DNA of 13,126 bases from JBDNJM01 sp041687755 (GTDB lineage Bacteria; Planctomycetota; UBA1135; GCA-002686595), in assembly GCA_041687755.1 (NCBI GenBank), contig JBDNJM010000107.1:1-13126 (forward strand). Reading direction: 5' to 3'. Under the pieces are notes generated by a model. That model saw only the letters and a program-made list of their open reading frames with translations, had not been told where the DNA came from and searched no databases. The translations under genes were made by a program, and so were the position numbers. Shown in pieces: positions 1-6,467 of the stretch (positions are counted from its first letter, which is position 1; the number at the start of each line of letters is the position of its first letter).

Positions 1-2
1 CA

Positions 3-125
3 CGCACCATCACCAGGCGGTCCTACGGCTTCCATTCTGCGCCCGCGCTCATCTCGCTGCTCTTCCTCTGCTGCGGGGGCGTTGAGGTCACCCCGGCCTT
101 CACGACACCGTCAGGCACCCACTAA
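3..125 (+). CDS. C-terminal end of a plus-strand gene, function unknown (5' truncated by window edge)
   Basis: An open frame enters from the left edge and ends at TAA 123-125, giving 40 residues. About 35 of 40 codons end in G or C, the third-position bias expected of coding DNA in this genome. The other two plus-strand frames are less biased or are stopped. The tail carries a hydrophobic stretch (ALISLLFLCCGG) and ends TPSGTH. Its stop codon lies inside a repeat (118-140) that is also found at the right edge of the window. It converges on the secretin gene. No family is recognisable from so short a tail, and the call rests on codon bias alone. Confidence 0.45.
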   Translation, partial: RTITRRSYGFHSAPALISLLFLCCGGVEVTPAFTTPSGTH

Positions 126-140
126 AGGGACAGGAGAGCC
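118..140 (+). repeat. GGGACAGG-type repeat at the 3' end of the left-edge gene
   Basis: A 23-bp sequence with core ACTAAAGGGACAGGAGAGCC overlaps the stop codon of the left-edge gene. Its reverse complement recurs at 12987-13009 with one mismatch, and its first 18 bases (read on the minus strand) recur exactly at 12969-12986. In both places the repeat follows a gene 3' end in the same orientation as that gene. From memory, GGGACAGG-core motifs occur near REP-associated tyrosine transposases. No such transposase is present here, so that link is inference. Confidence 0.7.
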
Positions 141-149
141 CACTTTGAT

Positions 150-167
150 TGGGCAGCGCGCTGCCCA
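150..167. terminator. 18-bp perfect palindrome between convergent genes (possible bidirectional terminator)
   Basis: TGGGCAGCGCGCTGCCCA is a perfect palindrome placed between the stop of the left-edge plus gene and the stop of the minus-strand secretin. There is no T-tract. A related copy (CACTT, then TGGGCAGCGCGCT) appears at 222-243 inside the next hairpin, so the two elements look like diverged duplicates. Confidence 0.35.
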
Positions 168-212
168 GCCGGCCTCGTGCGCCAGCGCCGCTAGGCGATG
201 GGCCAAAGGCGA

Positions 213-263
213 TTGAAAGGCCACTTCGCCTGGGCAGCGCGCTACGCCCCCCTGGCCTTTCAA
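213..263 (-). terminator. Inverted repeat overlapping the secretin stop codon (probable terminator)
   Basis: TTGAAAGGCCA at 213-223 pairs perfectly with TGGCCTTTCAA at 253-263, giving an 11-bp stem around a GC-rich 29-nt loop. The right arm contains the TGA stop of the secretin (260-262), so the stem would form in the mRNA as translation ends. No U-run follows. It sits in a convergent intergenic region, where a terminator is expected. Confidence 0.45.
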
Positions 264-1795
264 AAGTCCTGGTTGAAGTCCCCGCCCTGCAGAATCCGAG
301 GACGGATGATGAACAACACGTTCGTGCGCTCACGGCGCGTGAAGTCCGATCGGAACAGCAGCCCGAGCAGCGGCAGGTCTCCGAGGATCGGCACCTTGCG
401 CTCGGAGTCCACGTCGCGCGAGCTCTCCAGCCCGCCGATCACCAGCGCCTGCCCCGGCTCGAGGTACACGACCGTGCGGGCCTGGCGCTTCGCGATCAGC
501 GGCGAGCTGAACTGGTTGCCCTCCGCGTCGAAGAACGCGATGGCCGTGCCGACCACCTGACTGGCTTCCACGAACAGGTTCAGTGCCAGCGTGCTGGTCC
601 CCACGACCCGCGGCGAGACGTACAGCTTGATGCCCACCTCCTTGAACGAGAGCGTCGCGTTGAAGGTCTCCGAGCCGCTGTTCAGGCCGCCGAAGTTGAA
701 GAACGGCACCTCTTGAGTGTTGATGATCTCGGCGACGCCGCCCTCCCGCACCGCGATCTTGGGGCGGGTCGTGATGTTCACGTTCTCCCACGTTTGGATC
801 GCCTCCAGCACCGCGTTGATCGCGACGCCGTCGAGGATCGTCCCGATCGTCAGCAGAGCCTCGTTCGCGTCGGTGATGTTGGGGACGCCAAACCCAAAGC
901 TGTCGACCGCCGTGCCCTCGGGAAAGTCGATCCCGACGGTGTCCCCGCCGAGCCCGCGGACACCGTAGTCCAGCTCGTCGGTGGTCGTGACTTCAACGAT
1001 GCGCGCCTCGACCTCGATCTGCGGCACGCTTCCGGCGAACAGCTCGACGAAGCCCTGAATTTCGGCCAGCACCGCTTCCTCGGCCGTGACCACCATCCAG
1101 TCCGCGATGATCAACTTCGAGGCCGCGGTGGGCGCCGCCTGGGGCCCCGGCGAGAAGTTTTGGTACTGCTCGAAGTCCCACTTCTCGAGCAGCACGACGC
1201 GCGCCTCCCCCGGACCCAGCGGTTGATCGGGCTCAGGCAGCGGCTCGTCATCCTCGCTCGCGATCGTGTAGGTGATGGGGATCCCGCTGGTCAGCGTGAG
1301 CAGCTGCAGCAGCTTGCGGCCGCGGCCTTCCTGCAGCGGGAAGGGCTTCGTGATCCGGCCGTCGCGGCCGATCACGATGCGCTCGCCAAAGCGCAGGAAG
1401 GGGTTCTGGTCAAAGTCCTCAGGCCCCGGCCGAGGGCCGCGCCCGGGGCTGCTGCCGCTCGAGGGCAGGTCGATCACCTCAAGCGCCGGCATGCCGACGA
1501 GCTCCAGCTCCGGCAGGGTCGCGGAGCTCGGGATGCCCAGCGTCGGCAAGCGGTTCGAGCCGTCCGGTGCGCCCGCCAGCGGATCGACGATCTCCTCCGT
1601 CTCACTGACCACCGCCTGCACCTCGCCCAAGGAGCCTTCGCGGATCAGCTCGCGCAGCTCTTCCAGCGAACCGACCTCGCGGGCTTCCTCGGCTGCAGGC
1701 TCTGCAGTGCCGGCCTCAGGTCCCTGAGCTGCTGGGGCAAGGCACGCGCACAGCGTCGCAGCGAGGCCCAATAGCACCGCGCGCCCGCGGCGCAT
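260..1795 (-). CDS. Secretin (type II/III secretion or type IV pilus GspD/PilQ-like outer-membrane channel)
   Basis: About 511 residues. Secretins multimerise into outer-membrane gates for secretion systems or pili. The chosen ATG at 1795 opens directly into an export signal: Arg-rich start, hydrophobic GRAVLLGLAATL, then LCAC, a possible lipobox. A low-complexity Pro/Glu region follows. Next comes an N-domain-like segment (about residues 195-260), then the secretin domain (about 323-503). That domain includes PQIEVEARIVEVT, VPILGDLPLLGLLFR and the terminal strand TNVLFIIRPRIL, all family hallmarks. The protein is shorter than a typical GspD and lacks the full set of N-domains. An in-frame TTG at 1882 overlaps the upstream stop (TTGA) and could be used by translational coupling, adding 29 residues, but it would bury the signal peptide. 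No strong ribosome-binding site precedes either start. No other secretion gene is nearby, so the system it serves is unknown. Confidence 0.88.
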   Translation of the reverse strand: MRRGRAVLLGLAATLCACLAPAAQGPEAGTAEPAAEEAREVGSLEELRELIREGSLGEVQAVVSETEEIVDPLAGAPDGSNRLPTLGIPSSATLPELELVGMPALEVIDLPSSGSSPGRGPRPGPEDFDQNPFLRFGERIVIGRDGRITKPFPLQEGRGRKLLQLLTLTSGIPITYTIASEDDEPLPEPDQPLGPGEARVVLLEKWDFEQYQNFSPGPQAAPTAASKLIIADWMVVTAEEAVLAEIQGFVELFAGSVPQIEVEARIVEVTTTDELDYGVRGLGGDTVGIDFPEGTAVDSFGFGVPNITDANEALLTIGTILDGVAINAVLEAIQTWENVNITTRPKIAVREGGVAEIINTQEVPFFNFGGLNSGSETFNATLSFKEVGIKLYVSPRVVGTSTLALNLFVEASQVVGTAIAFFDAEGNQFSSPLIAKRQARTVVYLEPGQALVIGGLESSRDVDSERKVPILGDLPLLGLLFRSDFTRRERTNVLFIIRPRILQGGDFNQDF

Positions 1796-1878
1796 CGGGC
1801 GTCGCGGGCGCGCAGGGTTCGATTCTCCAGCCTCCGGATTGCCGACGGCTGAACCGAAAGAGCGATCGACAGCAGCGC

Positions 1879-2298
1879 TCAAAGCAAGCGTCGGACCTGC
1901 TCGGTGAGATCCGGGACCTCACGCTCGTCGACGTGGGTGATCGCCTTCCAGACGCTGCAGTGCCCCAACTGGCGCATGGCGTCCCCGCAGGCCGCGGCAA
2001 CGCGCGTGGCCGCGGCGTTCTTGAGCTGCACGCCCTCGGCCGAGGACGGGTCAACCCGATCGCGCTTCATGCGCTTCATCTCCGCCGTGTCCGCCATCAG
2101 GCTCGAGTGATCGACCTTGGCGGGGTTCGAGAGCATTCGCGGCTCGCTCAATCCCGCCAGGTTGTCTGCGGCGCGGGCCTTCCAGCCTCTGACAAGCACC
2201 GTCGGGGCTGCGGCTTCCGGGCCGACGACCGCTGCTGGAGCGGGCGCAACGGCGGCAGTCTGGCTGAGGAGCAGGGTGGTGAGCAGTTGGAGCAGCAT
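1879..2298 (-). CDS. Small exported protein of unknown family, upstream of the secretin
   Basis: 139 residues starting at ATG 2298, with a GGGAG ribosome-binding motif 8 nt upstream. Residues 1-21 are a hydrophobic Leu/Ala signal-like segment (MLLQLLTTLLLSQTAA) without the usual N-terminal Lys/Arg. The mature part has a charged helical stretch (AEMKRMKRDR, about 73-82), an Ala-rich helix, and two cysteines (104 and 114) that could form a disulfide in the periplasm. Its TGA overlaps a possible TTG start of the secretin frame. Even with the preferred secretin ATG the gap is only 83 bp, so the two are probably co-transcribed. I do not recognise the family. A periplasmic accessory role for the secretin is inference from position. 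Confidence 0.62.
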   Translation of the reverse strand: MLLQLLTTLLLSQTAAVAPAPAAVVGPEAAAPTVLVRGWKARAADNLAGLSEPRMLSNPAKVDHSSLMADTAEMKRMKRDRVDPSSAEGVQLKNAAATRVAAACGDAMRQLGHCSVWKAITHVDEREVPDLTEQVRRLL

Positions 2299-2632
2299 GG
2301 ATCAGGCTCCCGGAGCGAGGCTCCGAATCGGTAGCGCGATGGTTATGAGTCGTGGCAGGAGGCGGTTCGCCAGCGGGTCAGACTCAGATGCTTCTTCGTC
2401 CCCTGAAGCGCCGGGAATCAACTTCCTGGCGGGGAAGCGGTCATTTCTGACCCTCGAAACTGAGACCCACCCTGTGGAGAGAGCAAATTCCCTCGCGCGG
2501 CGTTGGTGACCTAGGAACTGCCCTAGGCTCGGGTTGGGGAAAACGACGACGCGTGGGACCGCATCGTTCGTCCCCCTCTTCGTCGAGCTCTGTGGGAAGT
2601 ACTTCGGCGGTTAGAGCCTACGGCTGGCGCGC

Positions 2633-2713
2633 CCATTTTGGAGCCCCAAATGGCCCCGGCAGCCCTTCGGTCCCGGGATTCCCGGTGGCGAGCCGCTCCC
2701 CCCAGGGCGGCTC
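2633..2713. other. Cluster of three consecutive hairpins, possible structured RNA or decayed repeat
   Basis: Three stems follow one another: CCATTTTGG/CCAAATGG around AGCC (2633-2653, one bulge), CCGGG/CCCGG around ATT (2673-2685), and GAGCCGC/GCGGCTC around a 10-nt loop (2690-2713). They lie more than 300 bp from either flanking gene. Chance hairpins are common at this GC content, so this is only a candidate. Confidence 0.3.
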
Positions 2714-2894
2714 CCGACGATTTCCTTCAGCGCAGCACGTCGAACCGACTCGCGCCCAAGGCCCTGGGCAGCGCCCCCTCGGAGCCGCCGCGACCTCTCC
2801 AAGCCGTTGCCCAAAAAGGCCTTCTGCGCGAGACCGGGCAGAGGAGCGACGCGAGCGCCCCGCGGCTCTCCCGGCGCTGCCGGCCCGTCAACCG

Positions 2895-2920
2895 CGGCTC
2901 GCGGCGACGGCTCGCGGCGA
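2895..2920. repeat. 13-bp tandem direct repeat, two units
   Basis: CGGCTCGCGGCGA occurs twice head to tail (2895-2907 and 2908-2920) in the non-coding region downstream of pnp. No function is evident. Confidence 0.55.
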
Positions 2921-3012
2921 GACGGCTGACGCGGCGCCGCACCTCTTTTTCCCAGGCCCGCCGCGCCCCAACCGGCTCACCGCAGGCCCCCGCCCCCACG
3001 CTTGCCAACGCA

Positions 3013-3050
3013 GCGAGGGCCGGACGCGGCATGCCGCGCCCGGCCCTCGC
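3013..3050 (-). terminator. 38-bp near-perfect palindrome downstream of pnp (probable terminator)
   Basis: The 19-nt arm GCGAGGGCCGGACGCGGCA is followed directly by its reverse complement with a single mismatch. The palindrome ends 65 nt past the pnp stop codon. A stem this strong would halt RNA polymerase or protect the 3' end of the pnp transcript. There is no U-run, so it is not a canonical intrinsic terminator. It could also be a REP-like element. Confidence 0.5.
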
Positions 3051-3114
3051 CGGATCTGGAGACCCCCTCACCCACGCTGCTTTGAGCGCGGTGAGCGAGC
3101 GGGCCGCAGACGAA

Positions 3115-5229
3115 CTAGTTGGCGGCCGACTCGAGCGTCGCCTTGTGGCTTAGCTTGATCTTGCCGCGATCGTCCACGTTGATGATCACGACCTCGATCT
3201 CGTCGCCGACGGCGACCACGTCGCTCACCTTATCGACGAAGCCCTCGGCGAGCTCCGAGATGTGGCACATGCCCTCGACGCCCGGAAGGATCTCGATGAA
3301 CGCACCGAAGTCCTTCACGCCGCGCACGTGGCCGGTGTAGCGAGTGCCGATCTTCGGCGTCTCGCAGGTCGCGGCGATCGTCTTGTAGGCCTTCTCGAGC
3401 GAGGCGCGGTTAACGCCCGACACGGTGACCTTGCCGATCTCGCCGTCCTCGACGACGGTCACGCGCACGCCGTGGTCGCGCTCGAGTCCCTTGATGTTCT
3501 TGCCGCCCGGGCCGATCAGGAAGCCGATGCGATCGCCGGGAATTTCGAGGCTGCGCATTGCCGGCGCCCACTCGGACACTTCCGAGGCGGGACGCGGGAC
3601 GGCCGCGAGCATCTTCTTGAGGATGTGGATCCGGCCGTCGCGGGCCTGACCCAGAGCGGCCTCGAGCAGATCGCGGCTGACGCCTTTGATCTTAATGTCC
3701 ATTTGCAGGGCGGTGATGCCCAGGCCGGAGCCGGCGACCTTAAAGTCCATGTCGCCCGAGTGGTCCTCGGAGCCCAGGATGTCCGAGAGGATCGCTGTCT
3801 TGTCGCCGTCCTGAACCAGGCCCATGGCGATGCCCGCCACCGGTTGGGTCAGCGGCACGCCGGCTAGCATCATCGAGAGGCAGCCGCCGCAAACGCTGGC
3901 CATCGAGCTCGAGCCGTTCGACTCGGTGATGTCCGAGACAATGCGGATCGTGTACGGGAACTTCTCGTTGCTCGGCAGCACGTACTGCAGCGAGCGTTCG
4001 GCCAGCATGCCGTGACCGATCTCGCGGCGTCCCGGTCCCATGATGCGGCGGGTTTCACCCACCGAGTAGGGCGGGAAGTTGTAGTGCAGGTAGAAGGACT
4101 TGCGGAACTCCTCCTCGATGCCGTCGATGATCTGCTCATCGTCACGGGTGCCCAGGGTCGTCGTGACGATCGCCTGGGTCTCGCCGCGCGTGAACAGCAC
4201 GCTGCCGTGGTTGCGCGGAATGAAGTCCGGCACCACGGTGATCTCGCGGATCTCGTCGTGCTTGCGGCCGTCGACCCGAGTGCCCTCGAGGATGCATTCG
4301 CGCTCGAGGCTGCCCTTGAGCTGGTAGAAGCCTTCCTTGAGCGCCTTGGTGCGCGTCTTGCGGTCGGCGTCCGGGCAGTCGGCGAGCAACTCGCCGATCG
4401 CCGCGTTGCGCACGGCGTCCATGGCCGCGTCGCGCTCGTGCTTGCCCTCGGTGAAGATCGCTTCCTTGGCCTGGGCCCGGTAGCGGTTCATCAGCTCGAT
4501 CGACTCTTCGTCCTTCGCCGCCGGGGTGAAGTCCAACTTGGCCTTGCCGGCCTTCTCGCGCAGCTCCTCGATGAGGCCGCAGATCTGGCGGATCGTCTTG
4601 TCGGCGAGCTCGAGCGCGTCGATGATGTCGGTCTCCGGCAGCTCGCGGGCCGAAGCCTCGACCATGCCGATGCCGTCGGTGTGACCGGCGACGACTAGGT
4701 CGAGCTGCGACTCCTCGCGCAGGGAGGGGGCCGGCGGGAACGCCACGAGGCGGCCGTCCAGCTGGCCGATGCGCACCGCGCCCATCGCACGGTCGAACGG
4801 AATGCTCGAGATGTGCAGCGCGGCGAACGAGGCGATCATCGCCAGGATCTCGGCCGAGTTCTCACCGTCGTAGCTGAGCACCTGGCTCATCACCTGAACT
4901 TCCGCGCGAAAGCCGCTGGGGAACATGGGCCGGATCGAGCGGTCGATCAGGCGCATGGTCAAGATCTCCTTCGTGGTGGGCCGGGCCTCACGCTTGAAGA
5001 AGCCGCCGGGGATCTTGCCGGCCGAGTTGGTCTTCTCGCGGTAGTCGACCGTGAGCGGGAAGAAGTCGAGGTCGTCGCGGCCTGCGCCCGTGGAGGCGGC
5101 GGCGAAGACCTTGGTCTCGCCCATCGTGGCGATTACGGCGCCGTGCGCCTGGCGGGCGACCTGACCTGTCTCGAGGGTCAGTCGCTTGCCGTCGAATTCC
5201 ATTTCGACGAGCACGTGGTTGAACGTCAT
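3115..5229 (-). CDS. pnp: Polyribonucleotide nucleotidyltransferase (PNPase)
   Basis: 704 residues, normal full length. The enzyme degrades RNA 3'-to-5' by phosphorolysis as a trimer and is a core part of bacterial mRNA turnover. Domain order is complete: first RNase PH domain (about 13-145, with the FFPLTVDYREK and RPTTKEILTMRLIDRSIRP blocks); alpha-helical linker (about 150-320); second, catalytic RNase PH domain (about 325-545); KH domain (about 564-622, GxxG loop IGPGGK at 572-577); S1 domain (about 626-697). Catalytic residues match E. coli: D489, D495 and K497 (EDHSGDMDFK, equivalent to D486/D492/K494), and phosphate-binding R401-R402 and S440-S442. The ATG at 5229 is preceded by GGGGGAG 13 nt upstream, which lies partly inside a hairpin arm (5245-5263). 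It follows rpsO on the same strand, the usual bacterial order, but after a 515-bp gap. Confidence 0.98.
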   Translation of the reverse strand: MTFNHVLVEMEFDGKRLTLETGQVARQAHGAVIATMGETKVFAAASTGAGRDDLDFFPLTVDYREKTNSAGKIPGGFFKREARPTTKEILTMRLIDRSIRPMFPSGFRAEVQVMSQVLSYDGENSAEILAMIASFAALHISSIPFDRAMGAVRIGQLDGRLVAFPPAPSLREESQLDLVVAGHTDGIGMVEASARELPETDIIDALELADKTIRQICGLIEELREKAGKAKLDFTPAAKDEESIELMNRYRAQAKEAIFTEGKHERDAAMDAVRNAAIGELLADCPDADRKTRTKALKEGFYQLKGSLERECILEGTRVDGRKHDEIREITVVPDFIPRNHGSVLFTRGETQAIVTTTLGTRDDEQIIDGIEEEFRKSFYLHYNFPPYSVGETRRIMGPGRREIGHGMLAERSLQYVLPSNEKFPYTIRIVSDITESNGSSSMASVCGGCLSMMLAGVPLTQPVAGIAMGLVQDGDKTAILSDILGSEDHSGDMDFKVAGSGLGITALQMDIKIKGVSRDLLEAALGQARDGRIHILKKMLAAVPRPASEVSEWAPAMRSLEIPGDRIGFLIGPGGKNIKGLERDHGVRVTVVEDGEIGKVTVSGVNRASLEKAYKTIAATCETPKIGTRYTGHVRGVKDFGAFIEILPGVEGMCHISELAEGFVDKVSDVVAVGDEIEVVIINVDDRGKIKLSHKATLESAAN

Positions 5230-5244
5230 TGTCTTATCTCATCT

Positions 5245-5263
5245 CCCCCGACGCGTGCGGGGG
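5245..5263 (-). promoter_or_regulatory. Hairpin in the pnp leader that would sequester the ribosome-binding site
   Basis: In the mRNA sense CCCCCG (5263-5258) pairs with CGGGGG (5250-5245) across a 7-nt loop. The 3' arm supplies most of the GGGGGAG Shine-Dalgarno-like motif (5249-5243) upstream of the pnp ATG. Folding would hide this motif. PNPase autoregulation through a leader stem-loop is established in E. coli. The parallel here is inference. Confidence 0.4.
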
Positions 5264-5366
5264 CTTGGCGGCCCGTCATTGGGCCTAGGTTCTACTGTCG
5301 GATATCAGAAAGTTGTTTCGTGTGGCCCGCAAGGCTCGCGGCGGACCTGGCTCGCCCGTTCGCGCG

Positions 5367-5386
5367 GCGCTCGGATTAGCGAGCGC
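5367..5386. other. Hairpin in the rpsO-pnp spacer
   Basis: GCGCTCG (5367-5373) pairs perfectly with CGAGCGC (5380-5386) around GATTAG. It is a candidate RNA-processing or transcription-pausing element in the middle of the spacer. Confidence 0.35.
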
Positions 5387-5674
5387 GCTGACCGCTGCGA
5401 ACGGCGCGCGGCGGTTCGATCGGAGCCGGGCGGGGCCCAGTCGCCAGAACTCCCGACGAAGCTTGTCGACGAGGCTGTTCGAGCGTTGGAATACGAGCGG
5501 CACCCGCCGCGGCCGAGCGCGTCGCTCGGAATCGGGGGTGCCGCAGGGGCGCCGTCAACGGTTGCGCGAACCCGGATTTCGTTCCGGGGTCGGCATGGGT
5601 TTGGGCGCTTCGAAGGTCATGAAAGGTCTGGAGTCGCGGTCTCGCCCGTGTTCGCCTGCCGTCGGGCAACCGGG

Positions 5675-5692
5675 GCTCCGCTGGCGCGGAGC
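5675..5692 (-). terminator. Hairpin downstream of rpsO (possible attenuator/terminator or processing site)
   Basis: A perfect 7-bp stem GCTCCGC/GCGGAGC with a 4-nt loop lies about 52 nt past the rpsO stop. There is no U-run. Its position matches where an rpsO terminator or RNase-processing stem occurs in well-studied bacteria. Confidence 0.35.
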
Positions 5693-5744
5693 ACAGAGCA
5701 GGGCCCCTAGGACCCCGCCCGAAAGAACGAGTTCGCTGGCTGAA

Positions 5745-6014
5745 CTAGCGGCGCAGGCCGAGGCGCTTGATCACGTTCTGGTAGCGCTGCGCGTCGCGGT
5801 TGCGCAGGTAGCGCAGCATCTTGGAGCGCTGGCCGACCATCATCAGCAGCCCACGGCGGCTGGTGAAGTCCTTCTTGTTCACCTTGAGGTGCTCGGTCAG
5901 GTTCTTGATGTGCTCGGTGAGCAACGCCACCTGCACTTCGGGGGAACCTGTGTCGCCCGCCTTCGTGGCGTACTCTTTGACGATCTCTTTCTTGCGGTCG
6001 GGTGCGATAGGCAC
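5745..6014 (-). CDS. rpsO: 30S ribosomal protein S15
   Basis: 89 residues, the family's standard length. The frame stays open further upstream, but the family start (PIAPDRKKEIVKEYA) and an ideal AGGAGG eight bases before the GTG at 6014 fix the start there. S15 binds the 16S rRNA central-domain three-way junction early in 30S assembly. The hallmark stretch DTGSPEVQVALLTEHI is present. So are the rRNA-contacting H42, D49 and S52 in EHLKVNKKDFTSRRGL, followed by RSKMLRYLRNRD and the C-terminal basic helix ending KRLGLRR. It precedes pnp on the same strand, a widely conserved pairing. Confidence 0.97.
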   Translation of the reverse strand: MPIAPDRKKEIVKEYATKAGDTGSPEVQVALLTEHIKNLTEHLKVNKKDFTSRRGLLMMVGQRSKMLRYLRNRDAQRYQNVIKRLGLRR

Positions 6015-6022
6015 GGCTTGAT

Positions 6023-6028
6023 CCTCCT
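6023..6028 (-). promoter_or_regulatory. Ribosome-binding site of rpsO (decides the GTG start)
   Basis: AGGAGG on the minus strand, 8 nt before GTG 6012-6014. It matches the 16S anti-Shine-Dalgarno core and rules out the longer in-frame extension. Confidence 0.85.
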
Positions 6029-6065
6029 GGGGATCGGCCCAGCGATGAACTCGGGTGGGCCAGGA

Positions 6066-6081
6066 CCGCGGCGCGCCGCGG
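6066..6081 (-). promoter_or_regulatory. 16-bp perfect palindrome in the rpsO leader
   Basis: CCGCGGCGCGCCGCGG lies about 50 nt upstream of the rpsO start in the predicted transcript. S15 commonly represses its own translation through leader RNA structures that differ between phyla, so this stem is a candidate regulatory element. I cannot show that it mimics the S15 rRNA site. Confidence 0.35.
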
Positions 6082-6212
6082 CTTTCAGTTGTCACCCTTC
6101 TCCTAGAGCCGTCCCTGCCGATTAGGGAGCGATCCGGGTGAAGGGTCGGGGTGCCTGCTACCGCCCTGGAGACAGATCCAGGGGCCAAAACAGCGGGGCT
6201 TTTATGGAACGT

Positions 6213-6240
6213 AGTTTAGCGCTCGCCCGGCGTCGCGCAA
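6213..6240 (-). promoter_or_regulatory. Candidate promoter of rpsO
   Basis: On the minus strand TTGCGC (6240-6235) is followed after 16 nt by TAAACT (6218-6213), matching 3/6 and 4/6 of the sigma-70-type consensus. It lies in a locally AT-rich patch about 200 bp upstream of rpsO, leaving room for a structured leader. Promoters in high-GC bacteria often deviate from consensus, so this remains tentative. Confidence 0.3.
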
Positions 6241-6433
6241 GCGCCTGCGGCCCGCCGTTCGATCCTTCCCGCGCTCCGCCGTCCCCACCTGGGCACCGCC
6301 GTCGAGCCAGGGCCCGGGGGAGTCCGAGGTTTCCTGCCCGTCCGGCCGGTCGCATCCTGCGCCCAGCCGCCGCGGGAACTCCCCTACCCGGCCGCCGACC
6401 CCGGCCGGGGGAACCGGTTCCGAGAATCCCCCA

Positions 6434-6459
6434 GGGCGGGGCTTCACGCCCCCCCCCAG
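6434..6459 (-). terminator. Possible terminator hairpin after the lipoprotein gene
   Basis: GGGCGGGGC and a C9 run enclose TTCAC, giving a stem of 5 bp, one mismatch and 3 bp beginning 9 nt after the TGA at 6468. There is no U-run. The C9 tract (6449-6457) forms one arm. Confidence 0.3.
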
Positions 6460-6467
6460 GCCACCCC

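Larger units (their letters stand above)
2299..3114. other. 816-bp intergenic region, GC-rich and hairpin-rich, no convincing gene
   Basis: No frame here shows a recognisable protein. The long frames (for example 2553-3158 plus) are Arg/Ala/Pro/Ser-rich shadows. Structures visible: CCTAGG twice (2510-2515 and 2522-2527); consecutive hairpins at 2633-2653, 2673-2685 and 2690-2713; a 13-bp tandem repeat at 2895-2920; and a 38-bp palindrome at 3013-3050. The part next to 2298 should hold the promoter of the minus-strand pair, but I see no clear -35/-10 match. No known RNA gene signature (RNase P, tmRNA, tRNA) was spotted. Confidence 0.6.
5230..5744. other. 515-bp rpsO-pnp spacer with three hairpins and a small AT-rich island
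   Basis: No protein-coding frame is convincing. Hairpins lie at 5675-5692, 5367-5386 and 5245-5263. An AT-rich island (about 5288-5325) is the only place resembling a pnp promoter. On the minus strand TTGCGG (5327-5332) precedes TGATAT (5302-5307), but the 19-nt spacing and 3/6 matches make it weak. In E. coli the rpsO-pnp spacer holds a terminator and RNase III processing sites and is shorter. Confidence 0.55.
6015..6467. other. 453-bp region between the lipoprotein gene and rpsO: rpsO leader and promoter
   Basis: No gene is supported. It holds the rpsO ribosome-binding site, a 16-bp palindrome in the leader (6066-6081), a candidate promoter (6213-6240), the palindrome GGAACCGGTTCC (6410-6421) and a C9 run (6449-6457) within a possible terminator for the lipoprotein gene. 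Confidence 0.55.

Noticed and set aside
149..1774. 541-codon plus-strand open frame antisense to the secretin
   Set aside because: Its product is Arg/Leu/Asp-rich low-complexity sequence with no family features, while the opposite strand encodes a clear secretin. Long antisense frames are expected at this GC content.
1813..1836. GGTTCGATTCTCC, resembling a tRNA T-loop
   Set aside because: The stem around it does not pair properly and no anticodon or acceptor arms are found nearby.
2553..3158. 201-codon plus-strand frame, and overlapping frames, downstream of pnp
   Set aside because: Compositionally Arg/Pro/Ala/Ser-rich, no domain or signal, overlaps the pnp 3' end and a strong palindrome.
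3262..4698. Long plus-strand frames inside pnp
   Set aside because: They are antisense to a fully conserved PNPase and have the typical shadow composition.
5230..5245. Tiny frame ATG AGA TAA just upstream of the pnp start
   Set aside because: It abuts the GGGGGAG motif with no usable spacing, so it is unlikely to be translated.
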